The notes below the pieces were generated by a model, which ran no database searches, had not been told where the DNA came from, and saw nothing but the letters and a program-made list of their open reading frames with translations. The position numbers and the translations under genes were made by a program. From Cellulomonas hominis (GTDB lineage: Bacteria > Actinomycetota > Actinomycetes > Actinomycetales > Cellulomonadaceae), in the NCBI RefSeq assembly GCF_901521055.1, contig NZ_CABEGA010000030.1:1-53952 (forward strand): a stretch of 53,952 nt of DNA, in the 5' to 3' direction. The stretch's first letter is position 1, and every line of letters starts with the position of its first letter. Positions 44,650 through 51,518 of this stretch are shown piece by piece.

Positions 44650-44762
44650 GCAGGGGTCTCCCTCACGGGGTCGGTCGGCCGGCGTGCGCGCTCGGGCGGT
44701 GGCCCGTGGGGGAGGCGCGCTCCGGGCCAACGACGGCGACGACCTGGTTCATTCCCGCACGC

Positions 44763-44801
44763 GGTGCCGGGAGGTGGCGAAGGTGCCGGGAGGTGCCGGG
44801 C
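44763..44801. repeat. 19-bp direct repeat between an ANTAR gene and the DHA2 exporter
   Basis: GGTGCCGGGAGGTG at 44763 recurs at 44782, and GGTGCCGGG follows again at 44793. It lies just beyond the stop of the second ANTAR gene. Confidence 0.7.
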
Positions 44802-44813
44802 GCCCGCGGCTCG

Positions 44814-45500
44814 TCAGCGGGGGTGCTCGTCCGCCAGCCGCTGCAGCACCGTGCGGGCGACCTCCGGCAGGTCCGACTCCCCCTGGCGCGTCGCGGTCCG
44901 CAGGATGCGCAGCGCCTCGGCGGCGTCGCAGCCCGACGTCGCCATGACCGCCCCGACCGCGCGGTCGATCGCGGCCTGCGCCTCCAGGGCCGTCTCGAGC
45001 GCGGCGCGGCGCCGGTCGAGCTCCTCCGTGCGCAGGCACAGGTCCACCACGGCGCCGATCATCTGCGCGTACACGTCGCAGCGGACCACCGTGTCGCGGT
45101 CCCACGGGTCCAGCCGCTCGCTGTACACGTTCAGCGCGGCGCGCGCGGGCCACGCGAGGTGCGCGGGGAACGCGGCGGCCGACCGGAAGCCCGTCGCGAG
45201 CGCGGTGCTCCGCCACGACGGCCAGCGCGTCTCCGCCAGCAGGTCCGGCACGAGCACCGCCTGCAGGGACTCCATGGCGTCGACGCACGGCCCGACGTAC
45301 TCGGCCGCCTCGACGTCGTCGCAGTGCGCGGCCCGCGGGTCGCTGCTCGCGGCCTGCCGCACCTCGCCGGCGTCGACGACCATGATGCTGCACGCCAGGT
45401 CGAACCCGAGGTGGTGTCCCGCGCGCTCCATGAACAGGCCGAGGTGCTCCGCGAGGGTGGCGAGCCCCTCGTCCGCCTGCGTCCCGTCGAGGCCCGTCAC
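44814..45500 (-). CDS. GAF-ANTAR regulator (second of cluster)
   Basis: 228 residues. A GAF-like domain (about 5-150) contains SIMVVDAGEVRQAASSDP, VPDLLAETRWPSWRSTAL and GFRSAAAFPAHL. A coiled connector (LRTEELDRRRAALETALEAQ) leads into the ANTAR domain (AAIDRAVGAVMATSGCDAAE, ALRILRTATRQGESDLPEVA). GTG 45500 follows GGAGGACGGAC. It shares the PDLLAE.RWPSWR sensor signature with the fifth member, so these two are paralogues. Divergent from the third member across 125 bp. Confidence 0.88.
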   Translation of the reverse strand: MTGLDGTQADEGLATLAEHLGLFMERAGHHLGFDLACSIMVVDAGEVRQAASSDPRAAHCDDVEAAEYVGPCVDAMESLQAVLVPDLLAETRWPSWRSTALATGFRSAAAFPAHLAWPARAALNVYSERLDPWDRDTVVRCDVYAQMIGAVVDLCLRTEELDRRRAALETALEAQAAIDRAVGAVMATSGCDAAEALRILRTATRQGESDLPEVARTVLQRLADEHPR

Positions 45501-45625
45501 GTCCGTCCTCCTGCCCCGCGCGGCCGTGGAGCCTCAGGGTCGCACCGGCATCAGGCGGTCGCAAGACGCCGCGCGTACCCGCGCCCGCGCGAGGCGAGGC
45601 GGATAAGGTCGGAGCAGGACCGGAC

Positions 45626-46351
45626 GTGAGCAGCGAGGTGGAGACGATGGTCGATCGCCCCACGCTGCTGGCCACCCTGACGTCGACGGCCGCCGGCATC
45701 CGGGGCGGTGGCTCGCTGGTGGCGCGCCTGTGCGAGGCCGCACGGGTGGTCTCCGACGCGGACGGCGCGTCGCTGGCGCTCACAGCGGAGGCCCGGAACT
45801 TCGCCACCCGCTCGGTGCTCTGCGCGACGGACGACGTGGCCGCGCGGATCGAGCAGATCCACGACGTCGTGGGCCGCGGCCCGTCCGCCGACGTCGCACG
45901 CGAGGACGCCGCGCTGACGACCTCGCTGACCGACCGCGGGACCCCGTGGCCCGAGTTCGCCGAGATGGTCACCCGCCAGACGCCGGCCGTCTCGCTCACC
46001 GCCGTCCCGCTGCACGCCGGCCCCGGCGTGCTGGGCGTGCTCACCCTCTACCGGTCCCGCCCCGGCGCGCTGACCGGCACCCTGGACGACCTCGCGTTCG
46101 TCGCGGACGTCATCGCGGTCGCGGTGCTCGACGGCACCGCTCCCGGCACCCCTCCGCCCGGCGCCTCCTGGGACGAGCGGTCCGTGATCCACCAGGCGGT
46201 CGGCATGGTGATGGCGCAGCTCGCCGTCCCCGCCGACGACGCGCTCGCGCTGCTGCGCGCCCACGCGTTCGCCCTGGACCTGACGCTGCCGGTGGTGGCG
46301 AACCAGGTCCTCGACCGTGAGCTGCGCTTCCAGCCCGAGGAGGAGCCATGA
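45626..46351 (+). CDS. GAF-ANTAR regulator (third of cluster)
   Basis: 241 residues. A GAF domain (about 25-165) has the segment GASLALTAEARNFATRSVLC and TAVPLHAGPGVLGVLTLYRS. The ANTAR domain (about 180-232) reads SVIHQAVGMVMAQLAVPADD and then ALALLRAHAFALDLTLPVVA. GTG 45626 or ATG 45647 could be the start; both have ribosome sites. A TAAGGT at 45604 may be the -10. Its stop overlaps (ATGA) the start of a 26-codon ORF that in turn overlaps the next ANTAR gene. Confidence 0.88.
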   Translation: MSSEVETMVDRPTLLATLTSTAAGIRGGGSLVARLCEAARVVSDADGASLALTAEARNFATRSVLCATDDVAARIEQIHDVVGRGPSADVAREDAALTTSLTDRGTPWPEFAEMVTRQTPAVSLTAVPLHAGPGVLGVLTLYRSRPGALTGTLDDLAFVADVIAVAVLDGTAPGTPPPGASWDERSVIHQAVGMVMAQLAVPADDALALLRAHAFALDLTLPVVANQVLDRELRFQPEEEP

Positions 46352-46428
46352 ACGCCCACCGCACGACCCGCCGCACCACCTCCACCACCCCCACCACCCC
46401 GACGCGCACCCACCGGAGGGCACCATGA
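46348..46428 (+). CDS. 26-residue coupled ORF between two ANTAR genes
   Basis: Not recognised. ATG 46348 has a strong ribosome site (GAGGAGGAGCC) and overlaps the preceding stop as ATGA. Its own TGA overlaps the next gene's ATG in the same way. The peptide is Thr, Arg and Pro-rich (MNAHRTTRRTTSTTPTTP...), cationic and without hydrophobic residues. The double overlap argues for real translation, either as a leader that couples the two ANTAR genes or as a small protein in its own right. Chance cannot be excluded, since the codons are simple ACC/CAC repeats. Confidence 0.5.
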   Translation: MNAHRTTRRTTSTTPTTPTRTHRRAP

Positions 46429-47165
46429 GCCGTCCCACCGCCATGGCGGCGCTCACCACCACCCTGGCCACGCTCGCCGCGGAGCAGGACGCGGTCAGCG
46501 TGCTCAACAACCTCGTCCGCGCGTGCGCCGACACGCTGCAGGCGGACGTCGGCGTGCTCGTCGCCGAGGACTTCGCGGAGCCGACCGTCGACCGGTTCGA
46601 CCTGCTCGCGGCGTCCTCGCACACCGCCGGCTCGCTCGAGCTCTACCAGGCGCAGATCGACGAGGGCGCCTGCAAGGACTCCATGCTGGAGGACGACGAC
46701 CTGTCCGTCGTGGGTGACGCGGCGCTCGTCGCCCGGTGGCCCCGGTTCGGCCCCTCCGTGCTCCGGTCGGGACGCCACGCCGTGCACGCCCTGCCGATGC
46801 GCTGGCGGGGCCGGCCGTTCGGCGCCCTGAACATCTTCCTCGACTCCGCGCACCCCCTGACCGCCGACGAGCGCGTCGCCGCCCGGGCGTTCGCCGACCT
46901 CGCCGCCATCACGACGGTGCACGCCGGCGAGCGGATCGACATGGAGGCGGTCGCGCGAGCGGTCCGCACGACCGCGGAGCAGCGCGCCCTCGTGGAGCAG
47001 GCCAAGGGCGTCGTGCGCTACCTGCGCGGCGTCGACGCGGGCGACGCGTTCGTGATCCTGGAGCGCCGGGCGTACGCCACGTCCGGCGCGATCACCGCGG
47101 TCGCGCAGGAGGTCCTCGACGCGGCGGAGCGGGGCGACCGGCCCGCCTGGCTGACGGGTGGCTGA
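46425..47165 (+). CDS. GAF-ANTAR regulator (fourth of cluster)
   Basis: 246 residues. A GAF domain (about 20-170) has ACADTLQADVGVLVAEDFAE and WRGRPFGALNIFLDSAHPLT. The ANTAR domain (about 185-240) reads EQRALVEQAKGVVRYLRGVD and AGDAFVILERRAYATSGAIT. ATG 46425 follows GGAGGGCACC. It follows the third member through the 26-codon ORF, so at least these two ANTAR proteins are made from one message and could form heterodimers. Confidence 0.88.
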   Translation: MSRPTAMAALTTTLATLAAEQDAVSVLNNLVRACADTLQADVGVLVAEDFAEPTVDRFDLLAASSHTAGSLELYQAQIDEGACKDSMLEDDDLSVVGDAALVARWPRFGPSVLRSGRHAVHALPMRWRGRPFGALNIFLDSAHPLTADERVAARAFADLAAITTVHAGERIDMEAVARAVRTTAEQRALVEQAKGVVRYLRGVDAGDAFVILERRAYATSGAITAVAQEVLDAAERGDRPAWLTGG

Positions 47166-47221
47166 CGGGGCGTGACCGGGGTGACGGGGGTCGGCCGCGA
47201 CCGACCGACCGCCGTCCGACG

Positions 47222-47884
47222 TCAGGCGCAGGCGGCCGGGCCGCGCCGGCCCCGGGACCCGGTCGCGCCCGCGGTCACCCACGCGCCGACCTGCGCCACG
47301 TCGGCGCCGGTGCGGACCGCCACCGCCCGCAGCAGCTCCTCCGCCGCCCCCGCGCCGAGCCCCCGCGCCTCCATCAGCACCCCGACGGCGTGCAGCTCCC
47401 GGGCGTGCGCGCCGAACCGCGGCGCCCAGGTGCGCGCGTCGAGGTCGGCCAGGCCCAGGCGTCCCCGCACGTCCGCGGCGATGGCCTCCGCGAGCACCCC
47501 GGCGGTCGTCAGGTCGTCCCCCAGCCAGTCCCGCAGGCCGACCGCGTAGAACGCGACGGCGATCTCCGCACGGTCCCCCAGCGACACCGGCACCACCACG
47601 AACGACGCGAAGTGCTCCGCACGCATCCGCCCGCGCCACGAGGGCCAGCGCGCCTCCGCCAGCAGGTCGGGCAGCACGACCGTGCGCATCCCCCGCATGG
47701 CGAGCGCGCTCGGCCCGTCGAGCCCGGCGGCGTCCTCGTCGTCGCACCGCGCGACGCGGGCGCTGCTGCTCGCCGCCCGGACCGTCGCACCGAGGTGGCG
47801 GAACGTGATGCTCGCGTGCGCGCCCGATCCCATCCCGGCGGCGGCGCTGTCGGCATGACGCTGGAGGTACGTCGTGGTCGTCAT
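47222..47884 (-). CDS. Degenerate GAF-ANTAR protein (fifth of cluster)
   Basis: 220 residues. The sensor half (about 20-140) resembles the second member: VLPDLLAEARWPSWRGRMRA and FASFVVVPVSLGDRAEIAVA. The C-terminal 60 residues keep an ANTAR-like spacing (ELHAVGVLMEARGLGAGAAE, then ELLRAVAVRTGADVAQV) but lack the usual IxQAxG core and end early, so RNA binding may be altered. ATG 47884 follows GAGGGAG with nine-base spacing. Convergent with the fourth member; its upstream side faces the unusual tRNA gene. Confidence 0.75.
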   Translation of the reverse strand: MTTTTYLQRHADSAAAGMGSGAHASITFRHLGATVRAASSSARVARCDDEDAAGLDGPSALAMRGMRTVVLPDLLAEARWPSWRGRMRAEHFASFVVVPVSLGDRAEIAVAFYAVGLRDWLGDDLTTAGVLAEAIAADVRGRLGLADLDARTWAPRFGAHARELHAVGVLMEARGLGAGAAEELLRAVAVRTGADVAQVGAWVTAGATGSRGRRGPAACA

Positions 47885-47971
47885 GCGAGCCGCTCCCTCG
47901 AGGGCGGCACGAGGCCGCCACCCCCACCGTCGCACGCGCGGTCGCGGGTGGCAACGTGCCCGGTGCGCGGG

Positions 47972-48045
47972 TGCCCCCGGCGGGGTTCGAACCCGCACTG
48001 GGCCGGGTTTAAGCCGGCTGCCTCTGCCGGTTGGGCTACGGGGGC
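47972..48045 (-). tRNA. tRNA with Leu(UAA) anticodon but class I variable loop
   Basis: A full 74-base cloverleaf: acceptor GCCCCCG/CGGGGGC, D-arm GCC...GGC with G18G19, anticodon stem GCCGG/CCGGC with loop CTTAAAC, five-base variable loop CCAGT, T-arm GCGGG-TTCGAAC-CCCGC, discriminator A; CCA is not encoded. The anticodon (48009-48011) reads UUA, a leucine codon. Canonical tRNA-Leu is class II with a long variable arm, as in Streptomyces bldA; this one is not. It may be a distinct actinobacterial tRNA with uncertain charging. Confidence 0.85.
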
Positions 48046-48092
48046 CGCGCTCATCCTGCCACCAGCGCCGGGGCGCGCCGGTGCCGGACGCG

Positions 48093-48131
48093 ACGACGCC
48101 CGCCCACCTCCGCGAGGTGGACGGGCGTCGT
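48093..48131 (-). terminator. Strong hairpin after ndh
   Basis: ACGACGCCCG(C)CCACCT and AGGTGG(A)CGGGCGTCGT pair over 16 bp with one mismatch around the loop CCGCG, 23 bp beyond the ndh stop. Confidence 0.8.
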
Positions 48132-48154
48132 GGTGCGGCCGGGTGCCGGCGGCG

Positions 48155-49669
48155 TCAGGCCTTGGTCTTCGCCGACGCGCTGTCGGCGGCGGAGGTGTCG
48201 TCGGCCTTGCCCGCACCGCTCGGCTTGACCTCGGAGCTCGGCACCGGGGAGTGGTCCTCCGCCGTGGCCGGGGCCGCGGCGGGCGCCTCGACGCGCGGCT
48301 TCGGCGGCACGGACGCGGCGCGGAACTCCGCGCGCGGGTCGTGGATCGAGCCGAGCGCGACGGTCTCCCGGCGCCACAGCAGGCTGGAGGTCCAGCCCGC
48401 CATGATCGCGACCTTGCGGTTCAGGGTCGGCATCGCCATGACGTGGTACGACCGGTGCAGGACCCACGCGAAGACGCCACGGACCTTGATCTTGCCGAGG
48501 AACTGCGCGACGCCCTTGTACATGCCGAGCGACGCGACGGCGCCGATGTTCTTGTGCTTGTACGGCGTCGGCTCGGCGCTGCGCAGCACCCGCGCCAGGT
48601 TCTCCGCCAGGTGCGCGCCCTCGCGGATCGCGTGCTGGGCGTTCGGCGGGCAGAACGAGCCCGGGTTGTACAGGTCCGGCACCGCGGCGCAGTCACCGGC
48701 GGCGTAGGCGTCCGGCACGACGTTGCCCTCGGCGTCCGCCACCTGGAGCGTCGGCAGCGTGATGACGCGGCCCATCTTGTCCAGCGGCAGGTCGGAGTTC
48801 TGCAGCACCGGGTTCGCCTTGACGCCCGCGGTCCAGACGATCGTCTCGGAGTCGAACTCCGTCTTGTCGGACAGCACGACGTGGCCGTCGACGCACGAGT
48901 TGAGGAACGTCGACAGGAAGACCTCGATCTTGCGCTTGCGCAGCTGCTCGAGCGTGTACCCGCCGAGCTCCTCGGAGACCTCCGGGAGGATGCGGCGCGA
49001 GCCCTCGACCAGCACGAACCGCAGGTCGTCCGCGCTCAGCGACGGGTACTGCTTGACCGCGTCGCGGGCCATGTCCTCGACCTCGGCGATCGCCTCGACG
49101 CCGGCGAAGCCGCCGCCGACGAACGTGAAGGTCAGCATCCGGCGGCGCAGCTCCGGGTCCCAGGTGGACGACGCGCGGTCGATCCGGCCCAGGACGTGGT
49201 TACGGACGGCGATGGCCTCCTCGACGTTCTTGAAGCCGATGGCCTGCTCCGCGAGCCCCGGGATGGGCAGCGTGCGGGCGACCGAGCCGAGGCCGACGAT
49301 CAGGTGGTCGTACGTGATCCAGTACGGCTCGCCCTCCTCGGGCGTGATCTGGACCCTGCGGTCCGCGTGCCGGATCTCGGAGACCTTGCCCTGCAGCGAG
49401 TCGATGCCCTTGAGCGCGCGGTGGTGCGGCGCGACGACGTAGCGGGCGTCGATCGAGCCGGCGGCCGCCTCGGGGAGGAACGGCGCGTAGGTCATGTAGG
49501 GGCGCGGGTCGACCACGACGATGGCGGCCTCGCGGTTGCCCAGGCGACGGCGCAGCCGGCGGGCGGCGTACAGCCCCACAGACCCGCCGCCGAGGATGAC
49601 GATGCGCGGCACCTTGCGGGACTTGGTCCCGGACTGCGGCGCGGGGGTCGTGACGGTCGTCTCAGACAT
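48155..49669 (-). CDS. ndh: Type II NADH dehydrogenase
   Basis: 504 residues. This peripheral membrane flavoprotein passes electrons from NADH to quinone without pumping protons. The FAD Rossmann motif RIVILGGGSVGLYAARRL is at about 22-39 and the NAD motif FTFVGGGFAGVEAIAE near 190. DAYAAGDCAAVPD and the quinone-side segment NAQHAIREGAHLAENLARVL are present. The amphipathic C-terminal membrane anchor is followed by about 70 Ala/Pro/Ser-rich residues, an extra tail. ATG 49669 has only GGA upstream. A Rex-like site lies 47-64 bp upstream. Confidence 0.93.
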   Translation of the reverse strand: MSETTVTTPAPQSGTKSRKVPRIVILGGGSVGLYAARRLRRRLGNREAAIVVVDPRPYMTYAPFLPEAAAGSIDARYVVAPHHRALKGIDSLQGKVSEIRHADRRVQITPEEGEPYWITYDHLIVGLGSVARTLPIPGLAEQAIGFKNVEEAIAVRNHVLGRIDRASSTWDPELRRRMLTFTFVGGGFAGVEAIAEVEDMARDAVKQYPSLSADDLRFVLVEGSRRILPEVSEELGGYTLEQLRKRKIEVFLSTFLNSCVDGHVVLSDKTEFDSETIVWTAGVKANPVLQNSDLPLDKMGRVITLPTLQVADAEGNVVPDAYAAGDCAAVPDLYNPGSFCPPNAQHAIREGAHLAENLARVLRSAEPTPYKHKNIGAVASLGMYKGVAQFLGKIKVRGVFAWVLHRSYHVMAMPTLNRKVAIMAGWTSSLLWRRETVALGSIHDPRAEFRAASVPPKPRVEAPAAAPATAEDHSPVPSSEVKPSGAGKADDTSAADSASAKTKA

Positions 49670-49715
49670 GGGTCCAACGGTACGTCCCATGACTTGTTGA
49701 AAGCGACCTGAGCGC

Positions 49716-49733
49716 ACGTGATTCTGGGCACAA
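49716..49733 (-). promoter_or_regulatory. Possible Rex operator upstream of ndh
   Basis: On the minus strand TTGTGC-CCAGAA-TCACGT matches nine of twelve defined positions of the Rex consensus TTGTGA-N6-TCACAA. Rex, an NADH/NAD+ sensor, controls ndh in several Gram-positive bacteria. No rex gene is in the window. Confidence 0.45.
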
Positions 49734-49749
49734 GGTCCCAGATCCGCGG

Positions 49750-50928
49750 TCAGGGAGCGGCGGTCGGCCCGGTCACCGGCGTCTCGGTCGCGCCCGGTCC
49801 GGGACCTTGGTCGGGGCTCGCACCCGTTCCGTCCGCCGGCGAGGGGACCAGCGCGGGCGCCTTCGCGAACGGGCGCGGCGGGGTCCGCGGCGCCTCGTCC
49901 AGCCGGGGGGCCGAGCCGTCGCCCGAGAACGCGAACGACGACGTCGGCGCACCCTGCAGCGGGTACACGTTCCACCGCCTGCGGCCGTCCTCGTCCTGCG
50001 AGGGCACGAACGTCCACGGCTCGTCGACGCCCGGCAGCGACCACGACCCCAGGCCCTCGTCGGCCGTCGCGCGCACCGGGCGCCCGCGGTCGTCGTAGAC
50101 CTGCACGTCCGAGAGCGGGTTGCCGTCGGCGTCGTAGACGAACAGGTTGCTCACCTGCATCCCGTCGACCCACACGCCGTCGTCCGGCTGGATCGTCGCG
50201 CCGGGGATCTCCACGTACCGCACGTCGCTCGCCGCCGAGGCGTAGAAGCGGGACTCGTAGGTGAACACCGCGACCGGGACCAGCAGCACCAGGGCACCCG
50301 CGGTCGCCGCGCGCGACAGCCACGGCAGCTGCGCCGCGCCCCACCGGCCGCGGCCCCACTGCACGGACACGGCGACCAGGACGAGCAGCAGCGCCCAGTG
50401 CAGCGCGCGGCCCGGGACGCCGTCGCGTTCCGGACGCACGCGCCAGAAGAGGACGCTCGACTCGGAGGCCACCCACATGAGCGCCTGGTACGCGATCCAC
50501 CCGCGGGCCGCCCACCAGAACGGGCTCAGGTCGCGGGCCGCACCGGCGACCGGGGCCGCCCACGGCTGCCGCCGCACGACCACCGCGGTCCGCCGCCACC
50601 CGGCGGCGACGCTGCCGCCCACGCGGCTCCACCGGTCCGGCCACGGCCGGGCGCCCGTCGTGCCCTCGTCCGGCAGCCCGGCCGCCGCGCGGAGCTCCTG
50701 CGCGTAGCCGTGCGGGTCGCCGAACCGCGACGTGAGGTCGACGGCCGACCCCTCGACGGCCCCGGCCGGCGCGTCCGACAGCGCGTCGGTGAGGTCCGCC
50801 TCCAGGCCGTCCGTCAGGTCGTCGACCTGGTCCGGGGGGAGGTCGGCGAGGTGCCGGCGGACGTCGGCGGCGTACCGGCCGACGGCCACGCGCACCGCCT
50901 CGTCCTGCGTCGGTGCGGTCCCGTTCAC
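49750..50928 (-). CDS. HAAS-domain membrane protein, PadR partner
   Basis: 392 residues. The N-terminal HAAS-like helical domain (VGRYAADVRRHLADLPPDQV, DDLTDGLEADLTDALSD, about 10-65) typically binds the cognate PadR regulator. Helices follow near 150-165, 180-195 and 210-230 (AGALVLLVPVAVFTYESRFY). An extracytoplasmic domain (about 235-345) with beta-rich sequence (VWVDGMQVSNLFVYDADGNP) and a Pro-rich tail complete it. GTG 50928 overlaps the PadR stop (GTGA) and has GGGGGAGGCAGC upstream. Function beyond signalling to PadR is unknown. Confidence 0.8.
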   Translation of the reverse strand: MNGTAPTQDEAVRVAVGRYAADVRRHLADLPPDQVDDLTDGLEADLTDALSDAPAGAVEGSAVDLTSRFGDPHGYAQELRAAAGLPDEGTTGARPWPDRWSRVGGSVAAGWRRTAVVVRRQPWAAPVAGAARDLSPFWWAARGWIAYQALMWVASESSVLFWRVRPERDGVPGRALHWALLLVLVAVSVQWGRGRWGAAQLPWLSRAATAGALVLLVPVAVFTYESRFYASAASDVRYVEIPGATIQPDDGVWVDGMQVSNLFVYDADGNPLSDVQVYDDRGRPVRATADEGLGSWSLPGVDEPWTFVPSQDEDGRRRWNVYPLQGAPTSSFAFSGDGSAPRLDEAPRTPPRPFAKAPALVPSPADGTGASPDQGPGPGATETPVTGPTAAP

Positions 50929-51251
50929 GCTGCCTCCCCCTCGAGCAGGCGCGCCATCGTCCCCGCGAACTCGCGCCAGTCCGTGCGCTGGGCGGCGAGC
51001 ATGGCCCGGCCCTGCGCGTTGATCCCGTAGTACTTGCGGTGCGGGCCCTCGTCGCTGGGCACCACGTAGGACGTCAGCGCGCCCTGGGAGTACAGGCGGC
51101 GGAGCGTCCCGTAGACGGAGGCGTCCCCGACCTCGGTGAGGCCGGCGGCGCGCAGGCGGCGGACCACGTCGTAGCCGTAGCCGTCCTCCTCGGCGACGAC
51201 GGCGAGCACGGCGACGTCGAGCACCCCCTTGAGCAGCTGGGTCGTGTCCAT
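50925..51251 (-). CDS. PadR-family transcriptional regulator
   Basis: 108 residues, the short (subfamily 2-like) PadR form: DTTQLLKGVLDVAVLAVVAE, EDGYGYDVVRRLRAAGLTEV, GDASVYGTLRRLYSQGALTS, and the wing GPHRKYYGINAQGRAML. ATG 51251 follows GGAGGCCCG. It is translated just ahead of its HAAS membrane partner, a common two-gene module in which the membrane protein modulates the regulator. The leader upstream holds two strong hairpins and an inverted repeat. Confidence 0.9.
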   Translation of the reverse strand: MDTTQLLKGVLDVAVLAVVAEEDGYGYDVVRRLRAAGLTEVGDASVYGTLRRLYSQGALTSYVVPSDEGPHRKYYGINAQGRAMLAAQRTDWREFAGTMARLLEGEAA

Positions 51252-51295
51252 CGGGCCTCCGCGTCACCGACGGCCGCACAGCGGCCGCTCCTCGT

Positions 51296-51373
51296 CCGGT
51301 GGCGCGACGGGCCCCCTGCTTCCGTCGCGCCACCGGCTGCCTGGCGCGGGAGCCGACCCTCCTCGGCTCCCGC
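51296..51373 (-). terminator. Two strong hairpins between ppx and padR
   Basis: Hairpin one (51346-51373): GCGGGAGCCGA/TCGGCTCCCGC, 11 bp, loop CCCTCC. Hairpin two (51296-51336): CCGGTGGCGCGACGG/CCGTCGCGCCACCGG, 15 bp, 11-base loop. Either they end the ppx transcript, or, if the padR promoter lies right of 51373, they structure the padR leader. Confidence 0.65.
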
Positions 51374-51396
51374 AGCACACACGGTAGTACAGAATG

Positions 51397-51425
51397 CGCG
51401 GTACCGGGCGAAACTCGATACCGCG
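51397..51425. promoter_or_regulatory. Inverted repeat upstream of padR
   Basis: CGCGGTA and TACCGCG form a perfect 7-bp inverted repeat with a 15-base spacer, in the only AT-leaning part of the spacer. A PadR autoregulatory site is possible. Confidence 0.4.
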
Positions 51426-51518
51426 TGTTCGCCGAAGTGGCGGCGGGCGCGCCGCGGCGGGCAGGCGCAGGACGTCGCGGTCAGGGCCCGGCGGGTCGGT
51501 GCGCGGGCGGCGCCTGCG

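Noticed and set aside
44650..44813. ANTAR-type paired hexaloop hairpins before the DHA2 exporter
   Set aside because: I could not find two adjacent stems with six-base loops bearing A1 and G4; a covariance search would be needed to exclude it.
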